This document shows, in pieces, positions 37,343 through 45,831 of a stretch of DNA of 47,792 nucleotides. The notes under the pieces were generated by a model. It did no database searches and was not told the origin of the DNA. It worked only from the letters and a program-made list of their open reading frames with translations. The stretch is from the NCBI GenBank assembly GCA_024635625.1, contig JAGXIQ010000163.1, positions 1 to 47,792 of the forward strand, written 5' to 3'. Position 1 is the stretch's first letter; each line of letters starts with the position of its first letter. Both the position numbers and the translations under genes were made by a program. Origin of the DNA: Loktanella sp. (GTDB lineage: Bacteria; Pseudomonadota; Alphaproteobacteria; Rhodobacterales; Rhodobacteraceae).

Positions 37343-37783
37343 ATGGCAGATACTCTGCAATTCGATCTCGTCTCGCCCGAGCGCCGCTTGGCCTCGGTCG
37401 AGGCCTCCGAGGTGCAAATCCCCGGTGCCGATGGCGACCTGACGGCGATGGCGGGCCATGCGCCAACCATCACCACGCTGCGTCCCGGTGTGTTGAAGGT
37501 GGTCCGCAATGGCGGCACCGACGAATACGTTGTGTTGGGTGGTTTCGCTGAAATCACGGCGACGTCGGTTTCGGTCTTGGCCGAAAGTGCGTTGCCGCGG
37601 GGCGAAATGACTCAGGAAGTGTTCAATACGATGATGTCCGACGCCCATGCAGAAATGACGAAGGCTAAGGAAGTATTCGACAATGAACCTGGTCCGGTCG
37701 ATGACGCTGCAAAGCTGATCGCCGACATGGTTGCGGTCGGTACCCATATCGGACTTGATCCAAAGCAGTCAAACTTCGGATAA
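37343..37783 (+). CDS. atpC: ATP synthase F1 subunit epsilon
   Basis: A 146-residue epsilon subunit: the N-terminal beta sandwich begins [20 protein letters not shown], with [20 protein letters not shown] and the conserved [10 protein letters not shown]. The C-terminal helical part is shorter and less basic than in E. coli, as usual in alphaproteobacteria, where the zeta inhibitor protein takes part in regulation. It is the last gene of the operon and a strong terminator follows. Confidence 0.95.
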   Translation: MADTLQFDLVSPERRLASVEASEVQIPGADGDLTAMAGHAPTITTLRPGVLKVVRNGGTDEYVVLGGFAEITATSVSVLAESALPRGEMTQEVFNTMMSDAHAEMTKAKEVFDNEPGPVDDAAKLIADMVAVGTHIGLDPKQSNFG

Positions 37784-37811
37784 CCGCAGTATTTCGGTAA
37801 CAGATCACTAG

Positions 37812-37836
37812 AAGGCCCCGCATTGCGGGGCCTTTT
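37812..37836 (+). terminator. Rho-independent terminator of the atp operon
   Basis: A 10-bp perfect stem (AAGGCCCCGC with GCGGGGCCTT), a 3-base loop and a T-run lie 28 bp after the atpC stop. This is a textbook intrinsic terminator in the plus direction. Confidence 0.93.
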
Positions 37837-37905
37837 TGCTATGCGGTGGTCACTTTTTAATCAATTTATGCATTATTCTAAGGTATCGAGTTTTAAGGCA
37901 CCCAT

Positions 37906-38253
37906 ATGCGCAAATTTGGCAATCATTCCGTTGGCGTCGACCAAGGGGATCTGGTGCTTTTTTCTGACTTTGAAGACGGCGGTCAGATGTGGTCGGGCGA
38001 AGGGCCGCGCTTAACACGCCATAGCGTCCGCTATAAAGAAGCCTATGAAGCGCCGCCAGTCGTACAAGTTTCGCTGTCGATGTGGGATATATCCAACGGT
38101 GCGAACGCACGTGCGGACGTAACTTCCGACAACGTAACCCGCGAGGGCTTCGATATCGTTTTTCGGACATGGGGCGACACACGTGTCGCCCGTGTCCGCG
38201 TCGCGTGGATCAGCATCGGGCCAATCCACAACGACGACTACTGGAACGTTTAA
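37906..38253 (+). CDS. H-type lectin domain protein
   Basis: A 115-residue protein made almost entirely of an H-type lectin (Helix pomatia agglutinin-like) beta sandwich. [20 protein letters not shown], then [20 protein letters not shown] and [14 protein letters not shown] match the family in order. There is no signal peptide or membrane segment, so it appears cytoplasmic unless exported by another route. Such domains bind GalNAc or similar sugars in animals; the ligand in bacteria is unknown. It lies 70 bp after the atp terminator and shares its stop region with prs (4-bp overlap). Confidence 0.85.
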   Translation: MRKFGNHSVGVDQGDLVLFSDFEDGGQMWSGEGPRLTRHSVRYKEAYEAPPVVQVSLSMWDISNGANARADVTSDNVTREGFDIVFRTWGDTRVARVRVAWISIGPIHNDDYWNV

Positions 38254-39266
38254 CGCGTGTAGACACCTTCGTAGATCGGCTGCAGCGTTTTGTGGTTGAA
38301 CAGCGACGATACGCTAGTGCCATTCCAAGTATTCAAAATGGCCTGTGCAAAGATCGGTGCTGTTTTGACGATGCGGATATTGGGGCAGGCGATCGTTTCC
38401 GCCTTGGGCTGGATCGTGTCGGTAATGACGAGGTTTTTCATCACCGACTTGCTGACCCGGTCCACGGCCGGACCTGACAGCACCCCGTGCGTGATGTACG
38501 AATGCACCTCCTTGGCACCGTTTTCCATAAGCACCTCTGCTGCCTTGCAGAGGGTGCCAGCCGTATCGACAAGGTCGTCCACGATCAGGCAGACGCGATC
38601 TTTCACGTCACCGATCACGGTCATTTCGGCGACTTCACCGGGCTTGCCGCGGCGTTTATCGACGATAGACAGTGGTGCCCCGATCCGTTGTGCAAGATCC
38701 CGGGCGCGGGCCACACCACCCACATCGGGGCTGACAACCATAATGTCGTCCATTTGGTCTTTGAAGTTATGCATGACATCCAACGCCCAAACAGGGCTGG
38801 CGTAAAGGTTGTCGACCGGAATATCGAAAAAGCCCTGAATCTGCGTCGCATGTAGGTCCAGCGTTAGAATTCGCTCCACTCCTGCCTCGACAAGAATATT
38901 CGCGACCAGCTTGGCTGTGATCGGTGTCCGGGCCTTGCTGCGACGGTCCTGACGGGCGTAGCCAAAGTAGGGCATGACGGCTGTGATGCGCGCCGCCGAC
39001 GAACGGCGCAAGGCGTCTGCGATGATCAGCAGCTCCATCAAGTTGTCGTTAGTCGGGTTCGACGTTGGCTGGATGATATACATATCCTCGCCACGGACGT
39101 TCTCGAAAACTTCGACGAAAATTTCGCCATCGTTGAACCGTTCAACCCGTGCATCAACAAGGCTGACATCCATGCCGCGGTGCATCGACATGCGGGATGC
39201 GACCGCCTCGGCCAAAGGCCTGTTCGCATTGCCAGAGATCAGCTTGGGTTCATGAAGGTTGGCCAT
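38250..39266 (-). CDS. prs: Ribose-phosphate pyrophosphokinase (PRPP synthetase)
   Basis: A 338-residue class I PRPP synthetase that makes PRPP from ribose 5-phosphate and ATP. The N-terminal [16 protein letters not shown], the ATP site [18 protein letters not shown], the flexible-loop His in [19 protein letters not shown], and the PRPP loop [13 protein letters not shown] are all present. It is about 20 residues longer than E. coli Prs. AAGGA precedes the ATG. It stands alone on the minus strand. Confidence 0.96.
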   Translation of the reverse strand: MANLHEPKLISGNANRPLAEAVASRMSMHRGMDVSLVDARVERFNDGEIFVEVFENVRGEDMYIIQPTSNPTNDNLMELLIIADALRRSSAARITAVMPYFGYARQDRRSKARTPITAKLVANILVEAGVERILTLDLHATQIQGFFDIPVDNLYASPVWALDVMHNFKDQMDDIMVVSPDVGGVARARDLAQRIGAPLSIVDKRRGKPGEVAEMTVIGDVKDRVCLIVDDLVDTAGTLCKAAEVLMENGAKEVHSYITHGVLSGPAVDRVSKSVMKNLVITDTIQPKAETIACPNIRIVKTAPIFAQAILNTWNGTSVSSLFNHKTLQPIYEGVYTR

Positions 39267-39303
39267 TGGGGATCCTTATGGTGCCGTCGCGGAATCGCCC
39301 GCG

Positions 39304-39331
39304 TTGACACCGCCTAGCACACCGCTACGGT
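39304..39331 (+). promoter_or_regulatory. Candidate sigma-70 promoter for the isomerase-hydrolase operon
   Basis: A perfect -35 box TTGACA (39304-39309) is followed after 16 bp by TACGGT (39326-39331), 34 bp upstream of the isomerase ATG. The -35 is exact and the -10 is a partial match. Confidence 0.5.
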
Positions 39332-39365
39332 CCCGAAAACATCAACACCTGAAAGGCTGAACAAA

Positions 39366-39965
39366 ATGGCCCATATCGATTATTTCTTTGCCACGATCAG
39401 TCCGTACACATACCTCTGCGGCCTGCGCCCGGCTGAAATTGCGACGGCGCACGGCGCCACGATCACATATCGCCCAGTGGATTTGATGAGCGTGTTTTCG
39501 CGTACGGGTGGCCAGCCCGTGCCAGAGCGTCATCCCAACCGCCAGGATTATCGCCTACAAGACCTGCGCCGCCGGGCTGCCCTATTGGGCGTACCCCTCA
39601 TCCTTAAGCCGCCGTTCTTTCCGACCAATGCCGCACCCAGTTCCTACGCTATTATCGCAGCACAGGCGGCCGGTGGCGGGCGCATAGCAGCGCTGGTCGC
39701 AGGCTTGACCGCTGCGTGTTGGTCAGAGGGTCGCGACATCGCAGATGACGATGTCATCCGCGATTGTCTGGAAAAAGCCGGTTTCGATCCGGCATTGGCG
39801 GACAAGGGTCTGTTGACTGGTGCGGACGCGTATCACCGCAATACTGAAGAGGCCGTGCGCCTAGGCGTTTTCGGCGCACCGTTTTTCATTGCCGACACCG
39901 ACGAACGGTTCTGGGGCGAGGATCGTTTGGACGATCTGGAGGCGCATCTGGCGGGCCGCGTCTGA
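39366..39965 (+). CDS. 2-hydroxychromene-2-carboxylate isomerase-like (DsbA/GST-kappa fold)
   Basis: A 199-residue thioredoxin-fold protein of the HCCA isomerase family. The N-terminal DYFFATISPYTYL carries the catalytic Ser that binds glutathione, and LGVFGAPFFIADTDERFWGEDRL contains the cis-Pro loop and the C-terminal signature. The family isomerises aromatic-catabolic intermediates with glutathione, but many members lie outside aromatic pathways, as here, so the substrate is unknown. The stop TGA overlaps the hydrolase ATG by one base (TGATG), which indicates coupling. Confidence 0.85.
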   Translation: MAHIDYFFATISPYTYLCGLRPAEIATAHGATITYRPVDLMSVFSRTGGQPVPERHPNRQDYRLQDLRRRAALLGVPLILKPPFFPTNAAPSSYAIIAAQAAGGGRIAALVAGLTAACWSEGRDIADDDVIRDCLEKAGFDPALADKGLLTGADAYHRNTEEAVRLGVFGAPFFIADTDERFWGEDRLDDLEAHLAGRV

Positions 39966-40741
39966 TGCCAATCGAGTGTCATGCCGGTCTGAAAGTTAAC
40001 GTCACCAGTACCGGCGACGCTGCACGCACCTTGCTGCTGCACTGCACGCTAGCTCGGTCAGAGGCGCTATTGCCGTTGGCAAAATCTTTGCCGGGGACTT
40101 CGGTGCTTGTGGATTTGCTTGGCCACGGAAAATCGCAGGATTGGACCGGCCAAGGCGATTATCAGACCGCTAATATGGCCGCTGCGGTCGATTTGTGCGA
40201 TGGGCCGATGCACGTCGTGGGCCATTCCTTCGGTGCGGCTGTAGCCCTACGCATGGCAGTGGATCATCCTGCCAAGATCGCCCGATTGACCTTGATAGAG
40301 CCGGTGTACTTTGCCCTCGCAACCGATGCGACAGCCCGCGCCGATCATATCGCTCGCTTTGCTCCGATCTATGCTGCTTATGACGCGGGGGATTTCGAAA
40401 CAGCGGCGCGGTTGTTCCACGGTGACTGGGGCGGTAGCGCATGGGATGCGCTGCCTGATCATACACGCGCCAGCTTTGCCCGCCGGATGCCACTGATTAT
40501 GGCCGGTGTGCCCGCCATTCAGGACGATATTCACGGTGTCGCAGATCGTCTGTCACAAGTGGCGGTGCCAGTCTCTCTGATCCGCGGTGAGGCCTCACCG
40601 CCGGTTGTCCGGGCGATTCACGGCGCCATTTGTCAAGCGTTGCCGCATGCTCGCGATCATGTGGTGGCTGGGGCAGGGCACATGGTACCGATGACCCACA
40701 CCGCGCAAGTTGCGGCGCTTATTGTTTCAGATGCGCAATGA
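39965..40741 (+). CDS. Alpha/beta hydrolase
   Basis: A 258-residue alpha/beta hydrolase. The nucleophile elbow GHSFG lies within MHVVGHSFGAAVALRMAV, with the oxyanion-region LLLHCTLARSE upstream and the catalytic His in VVAGAGHMVPMTH near the C-terminus. The acid is probably Asp or Glu after VPVSLIRGE. No signal peptide. It resembles esterase/lactonase-type enzymes and is coupled to the isomerase gene. Its last 23 bp overlap the end of the convergent ltaE gene. Confidence 0.85.
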   Translation: MPIECHAGLKVNVTSTGDAARTLLLHCTLARSEALLPLAKSLPGTSVLVDLLGHGKSQDWTGQGDYQTANMAAAVDLCDGPMHVVGHSFGAAVALRMAVDHPAKIARLTLIEPVYFALATDATARADHIARFAPIYAAYDAGDFETAARLFHGDWGGSAWDALPDHTRASFARRMPLIMAGVPAIQDDIHGVADRLSQVAVPVSLIRGEASPPVVRAIHGAICQALPHARDHVVAGAGHMVPMTHTAQVAALIVSDAQ

Positions 40742-41768
40742 AACGATCAATAGCGCCATGATCCGCTGACCAGTCACAGACCAGACGCCCAGTCAGCATC
40801 TCGTCATCGGGGCCGCTTTCCGGATCACCAGACATGACGTAATACTGGGCCCCTGCGGCAAGTGCCTTCTGGTGCAATGCGCGCGGGGCATCAAAGAACA
40901 CAAGGTTCGATTGGGGCGAAAACAGCACTTGAACGTCTGAGACGCCTTCCAATCCCGCAATGAGGTGGGCGCAAGCGTCGTTTGCCTGCCGCGCCATGTT
41001 CAGCCACAAGCCGTCCGTCAGATAGGCATGCATTTGAGCCGACAAATAGCGATGCTTTGAAAATAAATGGGCGCCGCGTTTACGGCGTAATTCGAACTGT
41101 TGCGATACGGCTGGATCAAAAAAGATACAGGCCTCTACGCCCAAAAGCCCGTTCTTGGTGCCGCCAAAGCTGACTGCATCAATCCCGGCCTTCCACGTCA
41201 TCTCTGCCGCCGTGCATCCCAGTGCGACCAGCGCGTTGGTGAACCGCGCACCGTCCATATGTGACTTAAGGCCGAAGGACTTTGCCACTTTCGTCAGGGC
41301 CATCAGTTCGGCGACGGTATAGACCGTGCCCTTTTCTGTCGCCTGCGTGATGGACACCGGGCCGCGCTGAGGGCCATGAACCCCGCGCGTTTCCTCTTTC
41401 AGGATCGCGGCTTGTAGGGTGGGGGCAGTCATCTTGGCGTCGTATGTGTCCACCAACGTTAGCTTGGCCCCGCCGGTGTAGAACTCGGGTGCGTTGCATT
41501 CGTCTTCGTGGATGTGGGCCATTGGCGAACAAAAGATTGTTTCCCAAGGGTTTGAAAGCGTTGCCAATGTCAGGGCGTTCGCGGCGGTGCCGGTTGCGAC
41601 CAGATGAACGGCAGCATCAGGCGCTTCGAAGATATCGCGGATCATTTGCCGCACTTCGATCATGGGCGCGTCTGCACCGTAACCGCTGGCATAACCTTGG
41701 TTGGCGGCCATCAGGGCTTCCATCACCTTGGGATGGGCGGGACCTGCGTTGTCAGAAGTGAAAAACAT
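40719..41768 (-). CDS. ltaE: Low-specificity L-threonine aldolase
   Basis: A 349-residue fold-type I PLP enzyme that splits L-threonine/allo-threonine to glycine and acetaldehyde. The PLP lysine is in VSFGGTKNGLLGVEACIFF, the PLP-contacting Asp/His in SHMDGARFTNALVALG, and the N-terminus MFFTSDNAGPAHPKVMEAL is typical. The ATG directly follows the TAG of the YcgN-like gene, so it ends the ribF-ycgN-ltaE transcript. Confidence 0.9.
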   Translation of the reverse strand: MFFTSDNAGPAHPKVMEALMAANQGYASGYGADAPMIEVRQMIRDIFEAPDAAVHLVATGTAANALTLATLSNPWETIFCSPMAHIHEDECNAPEFYTGGAKLTLVDTYDAKMTAPTLQAAILKEETRGVHGPQRGPVSITQATEKGTVYTVAELMALTKVAKSFGLKSHMDGARFTNALVALGCTAAEMTWKAGIDAVSFGGTKNGLLGVEACIFFDPAVSQQFELRRKRGAHLFSKHRYLSAQMHAYLTDGLWLNMARQANDACAHLIAGLEGVSDVQVLFSPQSNLVFFDAPRALHQKALAAGAQYYVMSGDPESGPDDEMLTGRLVCDWSADHGAIDRFIAHLKQ

Positions 41769-42239
41769 CTAAGTCGGCTCCTCAATGATATTGTTTTCCC
41801 AATCGTCGTCGTCAACTTCGACCTCGGAAAGGGTCTGGCCGCGCATTGTAACCCCCGCGTCGTGCGGACTGTTCGGATCGCCAGAGATCAGAGGATGCCA
41901 CGAATAAAGGTCGCGACCTTCAGCGACCAAGCGATAGGCGCAAGTCTGCGGCAGCCAATACATGTTGTCCTTTAACGTCTTGGGTGTCAGGACGATACAT
42001 TCCGGCACGAATTGGTGCCGAACCGGGTATTTCGCGCAAAGGCAGGTTTCGTTGTCAAGCAAACGGCAGGCGACACGGGTTAGGGCGACTTCGCCCGTAT
42101 CTTCGTCTTCTAGCTTGTTCAGGCAGCACTTGCCGCAACCGTCGCACAACGCTTCCCATTCCGGACGCGATAATTTGGTCATCGGGATAGTCGCCCAGAA
42201 CCGGGGGCGCAGTCCACTACGGTCAATCGGGTCAGACAT
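41769..42239 (-). CDS. YcgN family cysteine-cluster protein (UPF0260)
   Basis: A 156-residue protein with the conserved cysteine pattern CDGCGKCC, then CRLLDNETCLCAKYP, PECIVLTP and QTCAYRLVAEG, which could hold a metal or Fe-S cluster. The C-terminus is acidic. I chose the ATG at 42237-42239, which overlaps the ribF end by 8 bp; the open frame extends 7 codons further upstream. The family is widespread and uncharacterised. It sits between ribF and ltaE. Confidence 0.85.
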   Translation of the reverse strand: MSDPIDRSGLRPRFWATIPMTKLSRPEWEALCDGCGKCCLNKLEDEDTGEVALTRVACRLLDNETCLCAKYPVRHQFVPECIVLTPKTLKDNMYWLPQTCAYRLVAEGRDLYSWHPLISGDPNSPHDAGVTMRGQTLSEVEVDDDDWENNIIEEPT

Positions 42240-43170
42240 CGGCCAGAATGTCCCGTGCACGGGCGCAGTCGGCGTCCATTTGGGTAATAAGCGCGGGGAG
42301 TCCGTCGAACTTCAGCTCCGGTCTCAGGTAATCGACAAGGGCCACACTGATATGCTGGCCATAAAGATCGCCTTTGAAATCGAAGATGAACGTTTCGCAA
42401 TTCGGCATGTTTTCTCCGAACATTGGACGGACCCCGATGCTTGCAGCCCCGTCATAGCGACCCTTGTGTGGACCGTCTGGAATATCGACACGTACTGCAT
42501 AGACGCCGAATTTAGGGGGGTGCAGGCCCGCGATCGACATGTTGGCAGTGGGATAGCCCAGCTCTCGTCCGCGCTGGTCGCCACGGATGACTTCGCCAAC
42601 AATGCGGTGCCAATGGCCCAGCATAGCGGCGGCGTCGCGGGGGCGCCCATCCGTCAGGGCGGCGCGGATGGCTGTCGAACTGACGCGCCCGGCTTCCAGC
42701 TTGACCATAGGTGCGACAGTCACGCCAAAACCCATGTCAGCGCCAAAGCGCGCAAGATCGCTGGCAGTGCCCGCGCGATCTTTTCCAAAACAGAAATCCG
42801 CACCAACAACGACATGGGCAAGGCCTAACCGGTCATGAATAATGGCCTGGGCAAATTCTTGTGGGGTCAGCGCCACAAGCGCCGCGTTGAACGGCACCTC
42901 GTAAAGCTTTTCAACATCTTGCTTGGCCAGTTCGTTTGCCCGCGCTTCGGGGTTCATCAACCGAAAGGGTGGGGCGTCTGGCGCAAAGAATGCGCGAGGG
43001 TGCGGCTCGAACGTCATTATGCCGAGTGGCGCCGATCGGTGGGCCGCAGCGTATCGGGCGGCGTCGATGACCGAACGATGGCCCAGATGGACGCCGTCAA
43101 AATTGCCGATGGCGGCGGCGGCACCACGGTCGGCTGGATCAAGGTATAGGGTGTCACGGATGATGCGCAT
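42232..43170 (-). CDS. ribF: Bifunctional riboflavin kinase / FAD synthetase
   Basis: A 312-residue enzyme that makes FMN and FAD. The N-terminal FAD synthetase domain (about 1-180) has AAAIGNFDGVHLGHRSVI and VVVGADFCFGKDRAGT; VSSTAIRAALTDGRP carries the ISSTxIR-like motif. The C-terminal kinase domain begins near GRELGYPTANMSI and ends with the conserved acidic helix (YLRPELKFDGLPALITQM). It is followed by an overlapping YcgN-like gene. Confidence 0.95.
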   Translation of the reverse strand: MRIIRDTLYLDPADRGAAAAIGNFDGVHLGHRSVIDAARYAAAHRSAPLGIMTFEPHPRAFFAPDAPPFRLMNPEARANELAKQDVEKLYEVPFNAALVALTPQEFAQAIIHDRLGLAHVVVGADFCFGKDRAGTASDLARFGADMGFGVTVAPMVKLEAGRVSSTAIRAALTDGRPRDAAAMLGHWHRIVGEVIRGDQRGRELGYPTANMSIAGLHPPKFGVYAVRVDIPDGPHKGRYDGAASIGVRPMFGENMPNCETFIFDFKGDLYGQHISVALVDYLRPELKFDGLPALITQMDADCARARDILADV

Positions 43171-43242
43171 AAGATTGCGTAACGCGGGCGTGCTGGGTGT
43201 GCAAGCTACGCCCAGCAGTCCCGAGGTGCTATGACGCCGTGT

Positions 43243-43686
43243 TCAGTCGAATTTTGCAGAGGGCGCAAGCACGACGGCTTCGCCGATCAGAACCTTTTTG
43301 CCGTCAACCAGACAGCGTGTCTCCATCGTGACTTTACGTTTGCCATAGTCGATGCTGATCACTTCGACCTCTGCCGTGACCATATCGCCGGGTCGGACAG
43401 GTGCCAGAAACCGCAGCGACTGACCAAGATAAACCGTGCCATGCCCGGGCAATTGTTCGCCGATCACGGCAGAGATTAAGCCCGCCGTCAGCATCCCGTG
43501 GGCGATCCGCCCTTCGAAAATCGTGTCGCGGGCATAATCGTCGTCCAGATGGACCGGATTACGGTCCGTGCTGATTTGTGCAAACATCTCGATGTCCGCG
43601 TCGGTCACGACCTTGCGCAGGGACCGCATCATGCCGACGGCAAGATCCTCGATGACGATGGTGCCGCGGTGGGTATTGTCCAGCAT
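43243..43686 (-). CDS. MaoC-like (R)-specific enoyl-CoA hydratase
   Basis: A 147-residue hot-dog-fold protein. The hydratase active-site pair is D41 and H46 in STDRNPVHLDDDYA, and FEGRIAHGMLTAGLISAVIG is the conserved helix. It would hydrate trans-2-enoyl-CoA to (R)-3-hydroxyacyl-CoA, a PhaJ-like route toward polyhydroxyalkanoate, or act in a related pathway. I chose the ATG at 43684-43686 because AAGGA sits 7 bp upstream; an ATG five codons earlier is less likely. No pha genes are nearby. Confidence 0.88.
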   Translation of the reverse strand: MLDNTHRGTIVIEDLAVGMMRSLRKVVTDADIEMFAQISTDRNPVHLDDDYARDTIFEGRIAHGMLTAGLISAVIGEQLPGHGTVYLGQSLRFLAPVRPGDMVTAEVEVISIDYGKRKVTMETRCLVDGKKVLIGEAVVLAPSAKFD

Positions 43687-43738
43687 GTCGCGTTCCTTCA
43701 CGTCACAATCCGTCGCTCTTTGCGATTTATTTGTAACT

Positions 43739-43766
43739 TAATTACGCTGCGACTGCATAAAGTCAA
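43739..43766 (-). promoter_or_regulatory. Candidate sigma-70 promoter of the MaoC gene
   Basis: On the minus strand, TTGACT (43761-43766) and TAATTA (43739-43744) are separated by 16 bp in an AT-rich patch, about 53 bp upstream of the MaoC ATG. Good matches on both boxes. Confidence 0.55.
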
Positions 43767-43779
43767 GTCATGCTAAGGT

Positions 43780-44655
43780 CTAACGCAGGAACCCGATGGC
43801 GTAGGTGGGGCTGACCTGCTGTTGTTGCAGGTAGTTTTCCAGTGCTGGGCCAGCGGGGTGCATATCCGTTGTCTCTGTTTCCTCTGCGGCTAGACCGCCG
43901 GTGATAAACAGCGAATCCAAGTCCTCTTGCTGGGCGCCTAAGATATCGGTGTGAATGCCGTCACCGATGCAGATGATCCGGGTCAGGTCCGCACCGCCGT
44001 CAAGTGCTGCAAGGCGACGGCGCGCAAGGTCGTAAATTGGCGGATGCGGCTTACCGAAGTACAGGCTTTCGCCGCCCATTTCGGTGTAAAGCTTTGCCAG
44101 CGCCCCCGCGCACCATTCACGGCTTTCGCCCCGGTCGACGACAATATCGGGGTTCGCGCAAAGCAGCTTTAGCCCACGCTGCTTGGCAGCAAGGAATTGC
44201 GGGCGATAGACGGATGGGTCGGCATGAGGGTCGTCCGGGCCGCAGCACACGATGCCATCGGCTTGATCCAGTGGCACCTGACGGATTGTCAGGGGATCGT
44301 CCAACAGCTCCATCGGTTTGAAAAAGGCCTGATCGTGATCTTCGCCGATAAAGTAGACATTCGATCCGACGGCACCCTGAAACATTGCCGCGCGCGCACT
44401 GTCGCCAGATGTCGCCATCGCGTCCCACGAATCGTCAGGGATACCCATGCGCTGAACCTGTGTCTTGGTCGTTGACCATGGTCGCGGAGAGTTCGTCACC
44501 AAAACCACACGGCCTCCGGCGCGACGATAATCCTGCATAGCCTTCACAGCGTCAGGAAATGCAGTAACGCCGTTATGCATGCAGCCCCAAAGGTCGACGA
44601 AAGCGGCATCATAGTCACCCGCGATATCAAGGAAGCTGTGGACGATCTGGGTCAT
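43780..44655 (-). CDS. TIGR01459 family HAD-type hydrolase
   Basis: A 291-residue HAD phosphatase of the NagD/CUT-like class IIA type. The nucleophile motif is VDLWGCMHNG, with Asp21 first and Trp where most HADs have Asp. VVLVTNSPRPW supplies motif II, the Lys of motif III is in GKPHPPIYDLA, and ICIGDGIHTDILGA is motif IV. The DxWG form is the signature of this family. Substrate unknown. It precedes the MaoC and ribF genes on the same strand. Confidence 0.88.
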   Translation of the reverse strand: MTQIVHSFLDIAGDYDAAFVDLWGCMHNGVTAFPDAVKAMQDYRRAGGRVVLVTNSPRPWSTTKTQVQRMGIPDDSWDAMATSGDSARAAMFQGAVGSNVYFIGEDHDQAFFKPMELLDDPLTIRQVPLDQADGIVCCGPDDPHADPSVYRPQFLAAKQRGLKLLCANPDIVVDRGESREWCAGALAKLYTEMGGESLYFGKPHPPIYDLARRRLAALDGGADLTRIICIGDGIHTDILGAQQEDLDSLFITGGLAAEETETTDMHPAGPALENYLQQQQVSPTYAIGFLR

Positions 44656-44777
44656 GGCGATGCCTTTATGAGAATGGTGCGCTAGCAGCGGGCGTTGGCG
44701 CCTTTGGCGGGAAAGTATGCCGGGTCAATTGATGGCCGAACATATTCTGAATGTGTTTGCCGAAGGCCGCTGTTGAA

Positions 44778-44814
44778 GCCTCCGGCGGAAGTATTTTGGG
44801 AAAAAACGAGGAGG
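44778..44814. repeat. Intergenic element beginning GCCTCCGGCGG, frequent in Rhodobacteraceae
   Basis: The stretch starts GCCTCCGGCGGAAGTATTTT and continues through an A-rich run to GAGGAGG. As far as I remember, this is a form of a short sequence found after many genes in Rhodobacteraceae genomes. Its pyrimidine-rich complement ends with the T-run that serves the pyrophosphatase terminator. I see only one copy in this window. Confidence 0.45.
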
Positions 44815-44827
44815 GCGGCCTGCGCCC
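44801..44827 (-). terminator. Likely terminator of the pyrophosphatase gene
   Basis: On the minus strand, 6 bp after the stop codon, GGGCG and CGCCC pair around a 5-base loop (44813-44827), and six T's follow after a 6-bp gap (44801-44806). The stem is short but GC-only and the T-run is clear. Confidence 0.6.
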
Positions 44828-44833
44828 ATTAGC

Positions 44834-45757
44834 TTATTTCTTCAGGTTCGGAATGATCTGCTTTTTGCGGCTCATCACGCCCGGTAGGACGACCGTGTCG
44901 CCCGACGTGTCGGCGTCAAAGGATGCCTTCGCGACCTGCTTGGTCAGATCGTTCGGCAGCAGCATCGTGGCTTCTTCGCGAATGATGTCCACGACGAAAA
45001 GTAGAACTTGATCAACGCCGTCTTCGGCAGCGACGGCGGGCATGGCTGCAGCAAGTGCATCCTTGCGGTCCAGCACGACTGCGGGCGAAGTAGTTTCAAG
45101 GACAGAGACGCGGAATTTTGTGCCCTCTATTTCGTATTCCTTTGAGTCCATCCGCAGCAGTTCTGCATCGCTGAATGCGCTGACGTCAGATTTCGCGGCA
45201 AACATCTCGTCGGTGTACGAGGTGATATCGATGCCCAGATCGGCAGCGAGATCTTCGGCCAGCTTTTTGTCCACCGGGGTGGTTGTGGGCGAACGGAAGG
45301 CGAGTGTGTCCGAGAGGATGCACGACATCATCAGGCCCTTGATATTGTCGGGCATCTTTGCCGCTTTGTCACCCATCAGCTGGTGCATGATCGTGGCGGT
45401 GCAGGCCAGCGGGCGGATCGTGATATCGATCGGACCCTTGGTCTTGATTCCACCGACCAGCAAGTGGTGGTCGATGATCGCCTGCACGTCGGCACCGTTG
45501 ATGTTCTCTGGTAGTTCAGCTGGGTTATTGGTGTCTACGATAACGCAAGCCTGACCGTCGGTGACATCACGCACGATTTCTGGTTGTTCAAAACCCCAGC
45601 GCTTAGCCACAAAGGCAGCCTCTGTGTTGGGCTGCCCAAGCAGGACGGCCTTGGCGTCGATGCCGGCATCCTTCAGGAACCATTCCCAGATCAGGGGGGA
45701 TCCGGTTGAATCGGTGTCAGGGGATTTGTGGCCGAAGATCAGAGTGGTCATTGTCAT
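44834..45757 (-). CDS. ppaC: Manganese-dependent (class II) inorganic pyrophosphatase
   Basis: A 307-residue DHH-family pyrophosphatase. The metal ligands are in FGHKSPDTDSTGS near the N-terminus, VIVDTNNPAEL and IIDHHLLVG. The C-terminal DHHA2 domain ends with a Lys/Arg-rich segment that includes VMSRKKQIIP, which binds the substrate. It hydrolyses PPi from biosynthesis. AAGGCG lies just before the first of two close ATG codons. It stands alone with its own terminator. Confidence 0.94.
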   Translation of the reverse strand: MTMTTLIFGHKSPDTDSTGSPLIWEWFLKDAGIDAKAVLLGQPNTEAAFVAKRWGFEQPEIVRDVTDGQACVIVDTNNPAELPENINGADVQAIIDHHLLVGGIKTKGPIDITIRPLACTATIMHQLMGDKAAKMPDNIKGLMMSCILSDTLAFRSPTTTPVDKKLAEDLAADLGIDITSYTDEMFAAKSDVSAFSDAELLRMDSKEYEIEGTKFRVSVLETTSPAVVLDRKDALAAAMPAVAAEDGVDQVLLFVVDIIREEATMLLPNDLTKQVAKASFDADTSGDTVVLPGVMSRKKQIIPNLKK

Positions 45758-45831
45758 TTCGCCTTACGTCAGGGATGTTTTGCCGCCTTATAAGGTGGAC
45801 GGGCCGTGCTGTCACGCAGGTCGGGGGGAAC

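Noticed and set aside
41962-42828. 288-codon plus-strand frame across ribF and the YcgN-like gene
   Set aside because: Antisense to two recognised genes, with no family features.
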